From Eutrigla gurnardus (taxonomy: Eukaryota > Chordata > Actinopteri > Perciformes > Triglidae), in the NCBI GenBank assembly GCA_963514095.1, contig OY741285.1:17551320-17615319 (forward strand): DNA of 64,000 bases, written 5' to 3'. A program made the translations under genes and the position numbers. Below the pieces are notes generated by a model. It had not been told where the DNA came from and did no database searches. It was given only the letters and a program-made list of their open reading frames with translations. Shown piece by piece: positions 1-14,617 of the stretch. The first letter of the stretch is position 1, and each line of letters begins with the position of its first letter.

Positions 1-1277
1 CGAAGCTCCCGCTGAGCTGTTGGGAGAAAATCCAGGTCGAGTTACATTGTCTTAGACCTGCTTTCATAGAACTTTTGTTGGAAGGGAAAATAAGATGCAT
101 GAATAATGAATTAGACTCCGGTAATGCTGTCGGGCCCAGAAGAAAGAAATAAAGGTCATGTAATGCAAAAAAAAAGAACGTATTCATGTCTCTTTGTAGG
201 TTTAGTGCTTATTCATGAGGGGCTAATGATATTAAATAAACATCATGCTATAATTTCCTCTGAACGGTACACCGCTCTGATATTAATAATATGGATGGAA
301 TGACATTTATTTATTCTGTTATTATTTATTTAAGTCTAATATCTTAACGAAGTAAACAATGTCACAATCGTTTTTTACCTGAAAATTTAAACGGGTGCCG
401 AGGAGATTCAGGGAGAATCTGCCAAATCTATGTGAGTCTACCGTCTATAAAACAATCCTCACTGGCATTGTGCATTTGTTATTACAAAGGTGTGTGTGTG
501 TGTGTAAGCCTCACCTCTGTGCACGTGAAGATATTTCCACACACGCCCTCCCGTCCCAGCCACAGAACGGATCTCTGGCAAATACACAGTCGTAACAGGA
601 AGTGTACCTCCGACAGGCGGACATGGGCACCTGCACCACTCCGGAGTGAGAGCCCACGTAGACGCTCCGCTGCACGGCAAGAGATAAGATCTGCTGTTTT
701 TTATCTGTTTACTGTGTTTTACTGTGTTTTTTGTGTTTTTCATCAATTACTGATGGAAACCTCTGATTGCCTGATCGCTGCAGATTAGCGTCACAACCGA
801 ATCTTAAAGCTGCTATGAGAAACTTTGTGATGTGTGTGTTGATATTGGACGTCCCTGTGGGCAAAAGTGGTGGTCTTCACGATCACCAGAATCCCTCATT
901 TTACTGCAGCAGGGTCTGACAGTCTGCCCCAGTCCTGGTCCAGCAGTGTTGGCTCCCAGCTCGCTCCTGATTGGAGGAGGAGGTGCTGCTGGCAGGAGCG
1001 TAGCTCTCCACCTCCTGGATGAAGACCTGCAGGTCTGGTTATGTGTGTGGTGGACTACTGGAGGCCCTGCTAGTGTTTGAGCTGAAGGAGTTTCTGGTGA
1101 ACCTGCATGTTGTCATTCTTTTTCCATCTGATTATTGGAATTGTAGCCAAATATAAATATAAATAGCCATATTTCCACTGACTGTAATACAACAATGACA
1201 ATCCAATTGGATGTAGTTCATGATGCAACGATCTATCAACGGCTATAATTTGCAATGAATGGGCTGTTAACACTTAC
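1..1277. other. sema4g intron, left edge
   Basis: No exon with the expected PSI cysteine pattern is visible on the minus strand. The sequence is AT-rich on the left, with a short TG run near 489-505. It holds nothing else recognised. Confidence 0.5.
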
Positions 1278-1393
1278 CAGAGTGGAGGATATGACCATGC
1301 TCTCAATGGGCTGGGCTTTCTCAAACAGCTGCAGCTCTTCTATGATGTGCATTTCTCCATCGATGTGTACGGCTCTGTGCAGCCACCCGTCAT
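1278..1393 (-). CDS. sema4g: sema4g exon 12 (last exon in window)
   Basis: Residues 453-491: DDGWLHRAVHIDGEMHIIEE and LQLFEKAQPIESMVISSTL, the seventh-blade region. Acceptor TTAAAG, donor CTG|GTAAGT in phase 0. The following exon, expected to carry the end of the sema domain and the PSI cysteines, is not found between 1277 and 1. Confidence 0.86.
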
Positions 1394-4300
1394 CTTTAAG
1401 AAAAGACACCAGCCTTGTCAAGCCTGCCACGCGGAGGATCCCATCCAGATTTGCTGTCAACCAACTCACCGGTCCCCAGAAACAGAACGGTGTAGACGTT
1501 GCCATCCAGCGCCGGCTCCTTGTGCACGACTATCTTGACATAATTGACGCTCCTCTTGAACATAAGCGGGCGCACGCCTGTCGGGTGCACCTGGCCGGCC
1601 ATCAGCGGGTGCCTCCTGGTGAACGTGAGGACGCTGTCCGGGAGGTCTCGGGACGAGTTGATGCCTTGGGACCTGTGCACGTCTGTTATACACTGCAGGC
1701 GAGATCAGAGGTGGAGAATTGATCACAGAGGCGACATTAAATGCTCACAATGATGGTGCACATAGATGACACTTACAGATCCAGGTCTTGGCTCTGGAAC
1801 CTTCCCCGTGTACTCCCTCCACTTGGAGTCCTGCACCTCCATGAACGGCCCATCGAAAGCCTTCTGCACGTCCGAGAAGGCGTACTGGCAGATAGCAGAC
1901 GCTTTGATATTCTTCCTGAAAGACACATTCAGAGGACGCCGTCGGGATTAATGATTCAGTGTTGGATAAATACTGGAGAGGTCATTATCTGGGGAGCAGA
2001 TTGAATGTTAAGCACTGATCGTGAGGCGACAACGTAACTAAGCTGCTCTGTTCAGTAAGTGGGGGTGAGACGTGCCGCAGTGGCGTCACTCGACAGGTGC
2101 GTCATTTCCCCTCTTTATCTCCTGTAGCTGCTCCCATCATCCACTCCAGCAGGAAATATTTGTTTTGCAGATTTTGTTCAACACCCACTCCCGGTGAGTC
2201 ATGATTAGAGCAGGGCCTCATTTGAGGTTTTGGCAACAAAGAAAAGATTCGTCCAGCAACATAACGACAGCGTGAGTTTGGGAAAGCAGGGGATCCTTAA
2301 TCTCAAACCCTACAGGTGAGATCAGTGACGGGGAGGGCTGGAATGCCTGCGTCAGTCTGAAGTCCATCCTGGGCCGACCTCGGCCTTCAGAAGCATTCAA
2401 GTGAGTAAAACGTGATCCGAGTGAAACCTGAATCCCTCTTTTAAAACTGGCAAGCTGTTTAGCTCAGGGGCTTACTCACCTTTTCCCACTTGAGTCTAAC
2501 TCGTAGTGACGGCGACGACTCACACAGGTGTGTGTGTTTGTGTTCGCCGCGATAGAGAGAAAGAAAGGAGACACACGAGGAGACAGAGTGACTCAGGTTG
2601 AATATCCACAATAAAAAAAGGGAGCAAAGCGGAGATCGTGTTACTGTCCCGTTGCAATGCTATCCTCTCCATCGGGAACAAAACACCCTTGGGACAGTTT
2701 TATGCAGCATGACTCTGCAAATCAGCATAAACACACACACATACACACACACACACACTCACACACACACTCGCATCGCTGCCAGACGTTCTACCGGCAG
2801 TCATCGTCCTCTGACACCGTCACGTCAGCTCCTTCTGTTCGATAACAACTCACAATCCTCGTTATCAGTGTTGCTTTTTTATGATTAATTGTTGTGTTGT
2901 GAATAGAGGAAAAATTACCTTCTTAGGTTCTCAAAGCCCGACATAGCACCTGGCAGATGATTTGTTTTTTGTTCAACCAACAGCGCAAACCCCTCAAAAT
3001 ATTAAATATACAATAACATAAATCAGAGAAGCAAATCAGCAAATCCCCACTGTGGAGAAGCTGCAACCAGAAAACACTTTTTCTTGATTTTATGGCTTAA
3101 ATTTAATTAAATTTCTCAAAATTTTGTACATTTGTAATGTGATGGTAAACGTTGATGATATATGTAAAGAGAGATTAAACCACATCTCTGGCAGACTCCT
3201 TCAGACATCACATACCTACTGTTTAAGTACATCATTATAATTGTGTTGGGTTTAATACAAAGATAGTGCCAGAAAAACATGATTTTTTTCAAACCTTAAA
3301 GCTACTTCAATGAGAAAAAGGCCGTAATAGAAGCAGGATTCGATGTCGACTCTTACCATTCCAGGCCGAAGACGCCGTACAAAATGCTGCTTTGAGCGTC
3401 ACGGCCCTGCAGGACGAACACGCTGCGCAGGATGTTGAGGTGCAGCTCATATTCTGGGACCGAACACACCATTCTGGCTTTGAGGAAGGAGGTCCACTTC
3501 CTCTGCAGGGTCCTCTGGCCCCCCCAGTCATTCTGCACACGGGAGGAGACCACACGTGAATGCAGGGATGATTGAATAAAGTCACTCTCGCTCTCCTACA
3601 TGATCTACAGCCACTAAACTGTGATGGTAATGACACTGAAACAAGCTATAATTGTCAGGAAATCATCCTGTAGGCATAATAGTACACACATACAGAGGGG
3701 AGTGAGGAGAGAAACCGGAGCTGAATGTTAGTGCCAGCTTTAGCACATCGGCCGTAATTGCATTTCGGCAGCACAGGGAGGCGAAGCAGCAAGAGATCTC
3801 AGCCTGAAAGAGTCATTTAGCACACCTTATTTAGAAGACGGGGAGAGACAGAGACTACTTTTCTCTTTATTAGAATTATAGCGCTTCATCTTTCTTCGTT
3901 TATGTCTTTGGCAGACGTCTGTCGTTCATCAAAAACCCTGCGGCGTGCCTCGGCCTCCCACGCACAACAAAACAAGGCAAAGTAGCTTGAAATACCAAAT
4001 GAATATGGAAAACAAAAAAATGCCTGCATTAAGAAGTGCCGACAATAGCTCAGTAGAAAGTGAAAAGCAGAGAGGGGGGGGGGGGGGGGGACTGCAGACA
4101 AATGCTTCTTTTCTCAGAATAAAACCCAGGAGGTGTTAGTGTTCGCAGAGAAGTAAAGATGGATGCCACCAAGTTTCTTATAGATAGCAGGTTATTATTG
4201 TGGAAGGAGCTAAAAGGATGCACTGATAGATTACAATCTACGCCAATCAAAGCTGTGTCCGGGTCATCGGGCTGCCGTGACGTGAATCCAAGCAAAGAAG

Positions 4301-6062
4301 TGAAGCAGCGTAAAGAGACGCCTGCGGGGAAATTAAGCCGAGATGACGTGATGGAAACAGTTGGAGCCCGAGCCGGCTGAAGATATATAGACCTCCACAA
4401 TGGCCGATATTAAATATAATCAGAATGGAATCGATTTTGGCTCTTTATGTTCCTCGAAAATACCTCGTTCCCCGTGCCATTTGCAGCTCTCTCTGTTCAA
4501 ATGGGTCATGATTGCAGAGGGAGTGGATGCTGTCTGTCTGGGAGAGAGACAACTAGTTATGCGGCCCCCAAAAAAATGGCAAGTCTTCATTGGTTTCAGG
4601 CCAGAGGCCACTGCCAGGGCCTTTGTCTGTCTGCAGATCTGCCAGGGGGGCGAGCCGGGACCAGCTCGACATCTGCATGTTGCTGTGGCCTAGTTCAGAC
4701 TGAGTTATCACACCCTCGGCTGCTCTGACAACTGCACGGCGCCGATGAACAGAGAGGAGGCGAGGAGTCCAGAAATGATATTTCTTTTGGATGCTGAGAG
4801 GATCGCGAGGAGGTCGACTGTTTGAGTACACAGGATTAAAAAAAAAGTTCAGAAATGATTTTCAGCATGAGCAAAATGTGCAAAAAAGTATTAGTAATCT
4901 AAATATTTTTGTATCTCACTCCTGTTGTGCACCAGATGCCAAATATCATGTCTGAGTAAATGCAGAATGAGCATCCTGGTAAAACACACAGCCATGTCTG
5001 AATGGCTTTAAAATATAATAATAATACATCTTTGGAAGGGAAAAAAACAAAAACTCTGCGGTGACGCCCTCAGTTTGCATTGGTTGGTTTGGACCATCCT
5101 GATTGGATGTTAAGAGCTAATCAAATATGCAGCAATTCATATCTTTTGTTTTCTCTCATACATCCATGCAAATCCTTCACACTCTCACAAAAAGGTGATA
5201 TGCAGCTGCAGGGGGTTTACTTGTGAGAACATGGAGTTTCACCAGCTCACCAAGACTCTTTTTGGACACTTTTTTTTTTATCCCTGAGAAAAAGAAAAAT
5301 GTCAGCACAACAGCATACTGTGATGGTAATTACACCACCATGCAAGAAACGGCAGGGAGAAAGAAAGAGAAGAGTTACCGGCCATGATGTCTAGACCAGA
5401 GATGCTGATCGCAAGTGAAATGAGGTGAGGGGGGGGGGGGGGAGGAAGAGGAGGAGGAGGAGGATGGCAATGAAGAGAGGGAGAGGGGTTGCCATTGGAG
5501 GTGGAGGTTGGTAGACTTGTAGTTTGCCTGGCAACAGTGGCACAGAGGGAACCACCGTCGGGGAAGAAATGGAGATTAGACACCCAACCGCTGGTTCATT
5601 CAGCGATGAAATAACCTTAAGAGCAGCTGAGAGAGAAGAATCAAAGTCTGCTTAATCCATTTTCCTTCCCTCTGCATCAGCGATGTAAAAGCGCTAAATA
5701 ATCCCGCTGTATTTTTGCACTTTGAATAACTTTTCTCCTCCTTCTTTCAAACCTTTCTTCCCGCGACCTTGCAGGCACTAAATCTGTTCCGTGAGTTTTT
5801 TTTGTCTGTTTCTTCAGGATTAACTTTCCAAAATCAGCGAAACCACAGACTCGATTATGGTTAACAGCACAGGGGGTCGGTTGCTCTCGCTGACCTTGCA
5901 GACCCGGGCGACCCGGGACACCTTGGTCTGGCTCGGGTAGGCGATCTGCTCCTGGCTCCGCTCCGTGAAGAAGAAGTAAATCTTGTCATCGTCGCCGATG
6001 GAGCTGTTGACGCTCTCCTTCATCAGCACTGAGCCCACGAAATCTGCCTCTGTATATGTACA

Positions 6063-6097
<35 letters not shown>

Positions 6098-9000
6098 TCA
6101 GATCCACATGTCCAAACACAGACCAGACTAGTAGCATTGGTAGTGTCTCCTTGGAAACCAAAGATGGAGCTTTTAAGTATGATTGAATTGCCACATCTAA
6201 GCCAGTTCTAGCTGCAATGCAGTGCTTTTTTGTGTGATTTCCAATCAGAAGTCACACACTGAAAAACATGTTCAAAGTGAGAATGAGCTTTGGTCGATTA
6301 AAGGCGTATTCAGACATGTCGTTAGTTTGCTTTGTTCCGATTCAGGGAGATTACATTCTTGTTCAAATCAGCCTGAAAATGGAGAACGGATCATTTTTCC
6401 ACAGCGTGTAGACACGATGCTAGCTTCATGAAGACTGCTAGCTAAACCTGAGCTAAACGTGGTGTGTCAGCTGCTGCGGAACAACGAGCTAGGTCTGAAC
6501 ACGCCCTTAGTCGCTCATTACTCCACGTATTGAATCTTCTTTGTGACGTGCGTGTGTTCGTGTTTACCCAGAAGCCACCGGGTGGGCGCCTCCTCCGTCC
6601 TGAGCGTGGGAAAGGGGAAGTTCCTGCGCACGTCTGCGGAGCTGCGGAACTCGTACTGAGAGGCCGTGAACATCTCACCGTCTGAGCCACACAAAGAAAG
6701 GTGCACGTCAGTAAATCAGATGGAAATGCAAACGGTGCAAAAGTGCTTTTTTACATCCATGGCAAATACATGCAAACGAATCAATCCCATCGGCCTCGGC
6801 TGTACTTTAGCGCTGATTAGCAAATGTTAGCGATGCTGACAGGCTAAAATCTAAACGGTAAACATGGGAAACATTCTGTCCTCTAAACGTCAGCACGTTA
6901 CATTTGTCCATGTGTGCATCGAAAGCAAGTCGGATTGTCACTCGGCCCCTCTGGAGGCGCCGTGACCTGGATGCCGAGTCTTCACGGACACTCACTGTAA
7001 TGACGTTAGCATTTTCCCGCAGCAGCTAGCATAAGTACAGGCTCTTAGTCTTGTCTGAGTGGGCACCGAGCCCCTCTTCAAAAGGTTAACCTTGATAGGA
7101 TTAAAAACATTTCCTCTTTAGGCTAATGGCGTCTGGGAGCTTTGGTTTCGGCTTTTTCCAGCATGCTGCTTTAACGACACCAATACGCTGTTTTTATATA
7201 CAACAGGTTCAATGCAACACTGCAGTTTGTTTATCATTTACATTTTACATTTAGGGCATTTAGCAGACGCTTAAATCATCATATTTAAGGATTTTTTTCA
7301 CTTAACTCAAAGCAAACAAATACCACTTAAAATTTCAAATCCCATTATAATGCATCCTAACACTCACTATAATGGGTTATAATAGTGATTCTAACAATAA
7401 TGCACTATGATCCTGTGCGACCAGAAAGTTGATACTTGACCTTAAAAGTCATTGTAACATGCTTTATAATGTGTTATAATTAATGTTATTATTATGATCA
7501 TTATTTTAATGTAAATTTGGAGACCCACCTATGAGGAGGCCAGTGTATCCCTTTGCTGGGTCATATGGACACCTGTCTCTGCCCTCTTCGAAGCCGTGGG
7601 AGAAGCTGAACCGCTCTGTGTCCTTACAGAAAGAAAAAGAAAAGGAATCATCATTTAAGTTCTGGTCTACTCATAAATTGTCCTGAAATGAAACCACGTA
7701 AGCCCCTTACTATGTAGGCACAGAGAGGTCTGAAGGCGTTCGTCCCACAGACATACAGGTGAGTCTCGTTGAATCGCTGCAGAAAGCGGACGTGATTGTA
7801 ACACTCTGTCTGCAGGGAAACACAGGAAAACACGATAAGCAAGAGCCGGAGAGAACACAGATCCACTTCACCTACACCAGCGATTCCATCCAAATATCCA
7901 GCCAGCCGGATTTTCTTTTTTTAAGGAAAAGTGGATTAAAAGGATTATCCACTTGCTGCTGCACTTACAAAGCGGAAGTGGTTCATTGACATTCTCCATT
8001 AATAACTCAATAAATAAAGAGTTTTATAACAATTAAAATTAAAAATATCAAGCTGCAGGCGTGTACCTGATTGTCTCTGCCTTTGTTTAGACACTGCTTC
8101 TTCTGTTCGGGGGAAGCTTCCCAATCAATCTGTAAACAATAGGGAGGAAATAACAATGACTCAGTAAGCTCAATAAACAGAGAGGCAAATGTAGAATGAT
8201 AAATAAGATCTATGGCCAGAGAAGGAGGTGATGAACAGGAAAAAAACAAACATGTGTGTGTGTGTGTGTGATAAACAGGAAGAGAGAAAAGAGATGGAAC
8301 GGTTATTTTCTGGCTGCGTCACTGAGTTCCGACTCTGTTCAGCCACCCTTGAATAAAAAGTCTGGTGCACTTAATCCAATATCCATAAAATTGGAGCAAC
8401 ACAACGGGATTTGCTCAATCTGCTTAAGACTATTATTAGTTTGTGCTCCTTCAACACTGACTGAAACGGGAGGAGACTGGTGTGGTGATCTGTGGACACT
8501 CACCGCGGGCTTTGCAGCGGTGGAGATGTTGGAGGTGTTGAGTGCGTGCAGGGCTCCTCTGCCTCCCACGTACAGCAGCCCGGCCTCCTCCTCCAGCAGG
8601 AGGGTGCTGCAGTTCTGGGAAGAGCCGGCGAAACTGGCGCTGCCCAGCAGACCTGTGAATATATGTATACGACAACAAGGGTTTCTTTTTTGGGAATGGA
8701 CAGAGCCATGTGTCTGGGTTTTTTTCTACAGACTGTAAGAGTAGTTTGGGGGCTTCATGGTGGTGTAGTGGGTAGCACTGTCGCCTCACAGCAAGAGGGT
8801 CCCGGGTTAGACTGCTTACCTGTCTGTCTCTACATGTCTCCCTGTGATAGACTGGTTACCTGTCTGTCTCTACATGTCTCCCTGTGATAGACTGCTTACC
8901 TGTCTGTCTCTACATGTCTCCCTGTGATAGACTGGTTACCTGTCTGTCTCTACATGTCTCCCTGTGATAGACTGGTTACCTGTCTGTCTCTACATGTCTC

Positions 9001-9654
9001 CCTGTGATAGACTGGTTACCTGTCTGTCTCTACATGTCTCCCTGTGATAGACTGTTTACCTGTCTGTCTCTACATGTCGGCCCTGTGATAGACTGGTTAC
9101 CTGTCTGTCTCTACATGTCAGCCCTGTGATAGACTGGTGACCTGTCTGTACTGGTTACCTGTCTGTCTCTACATGTCAGCCCTGTGATAGACTGTTTACC
9201 TGTCTGTCTCTACATGTCAGCCCTGTGATAGACTGGTTACCTGTCTGTCTCTACATGTCGGCCCTGTGATAGACTGGTTACCTGTCTGTCTCTACATGTC
9301 AGCCCTGTGATAGACTGGTTACCTGTCTGTCTCTACATGTCAGCCCTGTGACCCCCGCGACCTTGAATACAGGATTAGCGGTAGACGATAGATGGATGAG
9401 TAGTTTGGTACGAAACCATCGATCTTGAATTCCACACAACCCAAGTGAACGTGCTTAGCGTGACTGGATAGTGGATCTGGGAGGTGGTGGTGGAGGAGGA
9501 GGAGGAGGGGGGATGGGGGTCTCTGGAGTGATTGCTGAGGGGACTGTGGAGAGTGTCGGGATGGGGGCGCAGGGGAGGTGAATTTTAGGGCATTCAGCAG
9601 GAATCGTGCCCCAGTAATGCCAAACCCCATCAGCCGTAAATGCCACAGCGTCAC

Positions 9655-9701
<47 letters not shown>

Positions 9702-12700
9702 GGGGGGGGGTTGGTAAATGGAGTGAGCTGATAAACAAGATTATTAATCCATTACAAAATAAATGAATTGGTGGCCGGCTGCTGTGAGACAATAAAAAAG
9801 GAGGGCATTGCTCTGCAGGTCTACAGAACTTCGACTGACTGACTTTGTCACCAAAAGTCAGATGCAAGTGGGAGATTCACGTATGCGTGAATAAATCCGA
9901 CACATGCAGAAAGAACCAGGGGAAAGGTATCGAAAGTGTTACACTGAGGAATAAGAGTCAGCAGAGAGCAGATGGGCACATCACCTCTCTTCCTTCCTTC
10001 CTCTTTCTCCTTCTGTCGTGAACCCGATGGCAGCGTGTCCCAGTAATAAGACAACCTATATTTGTCCCCCACCGATCGATTTCCTGCGGTTGGAGGTCCT
10101 GTTCGTTGTATCGGAGCGAGACGGGTAAGTGCAGCAAGGATCAGGGCATCATCTGCTGGACGTATACACGATAGGCCAGCAATGCAAGCTGACGTCTCAC
10201 ATATTTGTTATTTTAAAGTTATTGAATTGGATCAGGGTCAAGTTAGAGGAAACAGCAAATGAGAGCAATACGCGCCCGGGCTGCACGGTGCATTGTTTCA
10301 GTATCGACACTGCGATGTGTGCATGTGTGACTTCGCCCTCTCTCCCTATGGAAGAAACAGTGCTCCAGGGCAGTGGGCGGGGCCTGCAGGGATGATGGCA
10401 AACACGGAGCTTGTCTCGTTAAACATGCTTTTTAGGTGTGACTAATTTTTATTTGAATAATTTCTTTACTAGCGCACACACTTGTGTTTAGATGTAGACT
10501 CCTTACTTGGTCAAAGTGCATTGATGCATTTAACTTTAAAATTTGGAAAATGTTGAAACGTGAAAATTCCTGCATTTATTCACATCTCAAAATATACACT
10601 ATAAATGCCATAATTATTTTTAAATTATCTGACCAAATATTGGAAAACCCTCCTCCCAGTGTTGTAGTCAAGACCACCTAAACTGATCAAGAGCAGAGTG
10701 TGTTGAGACGGAGACGAGACCAAGACCAGCACGGGTCCCACGGTGCATGACACACTTACGATGAAATGTAGAACATACGAACCATAGAAACGCCTCAAAT
10801 AGATCTGAAAGACCCACATTCCCACGGAAAAAACAAGCAGAGATTCCTCTTCATTCACCGCTGTCCTTTATTGCTGTGTATATTTCCTGTGTGTATGGAA
10901 GTATACCATGAGAAATGTCTTGATAAATGGATCAAAATGCTTATATGTGGGAACGTTCCTTTGTTTTCTACGAGCAATAAAATATCCCCACAGCTGTGGT
11001 CTTGGAATAAAATACGGTCCAATCCAGTGAATAAAACTGCGGTCAATACCGAAACCAGACCTTCGAAATTGATTCAGTCTCGAGTACTACAACACTGCTC
11101 CTCAGTGTTATTTAGCAATACTCAACATCCCCAAAACACAGACAAGGTTGCTTTCACAGGCTGTGTACTAATCAATACAACCAGCACACTTATAATGATG
11201 TGTGGAACCAGGAACTATTAAAAACTGGCTGAGGGAAACTATCCATCCCTATGAGATACTGCAGTAAAGAAAAGTCCACATATCCATGCAAATGTTACTA
11301 TACATTCAAGATATACAAATACAGGTTTAATGCAGGAAAAAAGTCTGATAGTTATAGTTTCATGACATGCAGCACAGTTGCCAAAAATGAGCTAGTTCAG
11401 GAAATGCTGTCAAACCAGTTAAAGGATGATCCCAAAGTGAGACTGGAATCGCTGTTTATGCAAAACAAAGATCCAAGAGGACAAACACACTTCAAGGGCT
11501 TTGACTCACTTCTACTATCTCAACTACTAAATCTTTTACTGCCCTCACAAAATATATAGCAACCATGACGACAAGGAGGGTGACAACAAGGATGCCGTGT
11601 CCTGATCTTAACACGACATGATGCAACTGTATAGTTTCCTAAACATCACATGTGGTTAGGGAGCCTCACATGACTGGCTGTTTGCTTAACTGTCACATGG
11701 CCACAATGGGCGATGACGAGGAGGCAGACGGCAGCCTCTTACCGCACACCGTCCTTCCCGCCAGCCCCTTTTTCTGATTGTTCTATCACCGACAGGCAGA
11801 CAACCACAGGGTTCCCTCTCCCCGGTCAATATAAGGTTATTATTATACTGCTCTGTCGCTCACGTCACACTGATGATCTGCATGACAACTGGGAAGAATT
11901 GCACTTGCTACTGCCGGAGAAAACCCTGTCAAAAAGTTCAACAATTTAAAAAATAAAAGTCTAATCTTTAAGAAAAAAAAAACATATATTATGTTGAATT
12001 AAATAACTATGACTTAATGCTAATAGTTGAAGCTCCACTGTGTTGTATGAGCGTGTTATTAAAGCAATGTCAATGGTTGCTTTCACTTTATTACAACTTG
12101 TAATCGGAGACCAAGTAAACAAGACAATACTTTGATTGATCTTGACTGAATCATAGACGCTGTCCCTTTAAGACAAGACGATGGTCGGATAACTATTCGA
12201 CTTTTCATAATTTAATCACTTCATAAATCATCCCTACTAGAAAGTTAACATGGTAATTGATAGAAGTGACCGCCAAAACTATGATAATTAGACTTGTGAA
12301 CCGACAAATAAGATGATTTGGGGTTTTTGAGTTTTTGATTTCCTCTGTTATTTTGTAGTTTCTGTCCCAACTTTCCTGTCTTACTTGTGTCTTGTTTCCC
12401 GTTCAGTCCCTTGTGTATTTAGTCCGTGTGTTTTCTCTGTGTATCTGTGTTTACCACGTCTGAACCGGGTGTTCCTGAGCTGAAGTGGATTTTCCTCTGT
12501 TGCCTGCCTTTTGTACATGTATTTGCCATTAACCATTGTTCCACCTACCTCTTTGCCTGCGACTGCAATTGGGTCCTCTAGACTATGTGACCATCACCCA
12601 TTATTCCTCATACTCCAGTCAGATGTGACTGAGCAATAAGCAGCTCCTCCAACGCAGCCAAAGGTCAGGACACGCCGGGGGGGGCTCTGACAGGAAGGAT

Positions 12701-12923
12701 GCAGGAGTCACGCAGCAGGGCACCCTCTCCACCACACACACACACACACACACACACGCAAAGTGCACACTGTAATCTTTTCAGGGGTATATTTATTAAT
12801 AAGCAACAAAGAGGACAAAAGCAAGCAAACAACACTGCGTATCCAAAATCACGTTTACAGCGAGGGTTATGCAAACGCAATGGCAGCCCAAGGCAACACA
12901 AAGAGCCCACTGCTCGTGAGTCA

Positions 12924-12973
<50 letters not shown>

Positions 12974-13866
12974 TTGGTTTCTATCTTATAAAAATAGTGT
13001 CTGCATGATATAACAAGCACAGTGCTGATGAGAAGGACAATGGTGACGTCAAAAATGACCCCGGGCCCCGGAGGCAGCAGAGGCACAGCGACCTTGGTCT
13101 CAGACCGGCGTGTTGTTTGTTAATGCAGAGCAACGCCGACTAGTTGGCACATTGTCGAACACCTGACGTCTCCTCAATCTTTGGTGACAACACACACAGG
13201 AACAGAAACTTTGGTCTGAACCACAGACCACAGTATCGACTGTCTGCAATCAAAGCTGTGCTCATGTATCTCTGTGGACAACTAATGTAGAAACCCGTCT
13301 TCCAAGTGGACAGCTGAAATAGAATTACTACGCTTCCTTGGTGTCCTTGAACGCCTCCGTTTGGTAGTATAACCAAGGCGATAAGGAATCATTGTTGTTT
13401 GGGTTGAAATTACTACCTTGCTGTAGTTAAGTCAGGCAGCAACCTCTGTTTCTGAAAAGTGAAGCCAGTGCCTTAAACTTGCATTATCTAATAGTAAACA
13501 TGAGTTTCTCAGTCTCTAGTTTCATGTCTTCTTCACTCCAGCATGATGTTCATTTAGTACATCATGGTCCATTTAGAGTCCACCAGACCAGAAAGCAGGG
13601 GATGCTTTAGGGGCGGGGCTACCTGCTGATTGACAGGTCGCTACCGTAGCGTTGTCCGTTGTGGGAGTTGACTGTCTTATAAAGTTCACTCTTCCACAGT
13701 GTTCCAGTTCATGAAGGTGAACTGGAACATGTTCATTGATATTGATGAGTGCGGCTTTAAAGATTTCTGTTTCAACAGTGTTATCACATTAGCATGGCCA
13801 TGAATATAAAAGTCATAGACGCATGTTGATGGTGACCTGATGTTCCCTGAAGCCATTGTTTTGCAT

Positions 13867-13944
<78 letters not shown>

Positions 13945-14055
13945 CCCTGTGCTTTGCTGCAAAATCAATGAGGAAAGTCAACAGAGCGCTGAGGTGTGCC
14001 AGAAGCCTCTCAGCCTGCTGGCCGGTTTCTATTTACTGTTGTCGTCCTGTATGCA

Positions 14056-14109
<54 letters not shown>

Positions 14110-14225
14110 AACCTGTTTGTGTAAATGTTCAGAGTACATGGTTCAATGAGTGGAAGAGGTCAAAGCAGCCGCCCCTCAGAAACATCTGTCAGATTTTCCA
14201 GTGAGAACACACACACACACACACC

Positions 14226-14262
<37 letters not shown>

Positions 14263-14567
14263 CACACTTATTTCACCCTTCATCTGTCTTGTGAAAAAGA
14301 GTGAAGACGTTTCTCTCAGTGACTCAGAAGATCTGAGGAGTGTGTGTTGTGTTTGTCAAAGAGAGTGTGTCTCAGCGCTGAGCCATCACAGGTGGCACGT
14401 CCAGAATGTGAGCACTCATGCTCAGACATATTTGTAATCCTCCATGTGGGATCCAAGATGATAGTAAATCCACTGTGTGTGTGTGTGTGTGTACCACAGT
14501 CATACTGTGAGTGTGTGTGACTTCCTGTGTGACTCACTGATCACTAGACTCACCATAGAGGCCATGT

Positions 14568-14617
<50 letters not shown>

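Noticed and set aside
832..1080. Possible next sema4g exon (PSI domain)
   Set aside because: The minus-strand translation lacks the PSI cysteine pattern and suitable splice sites.
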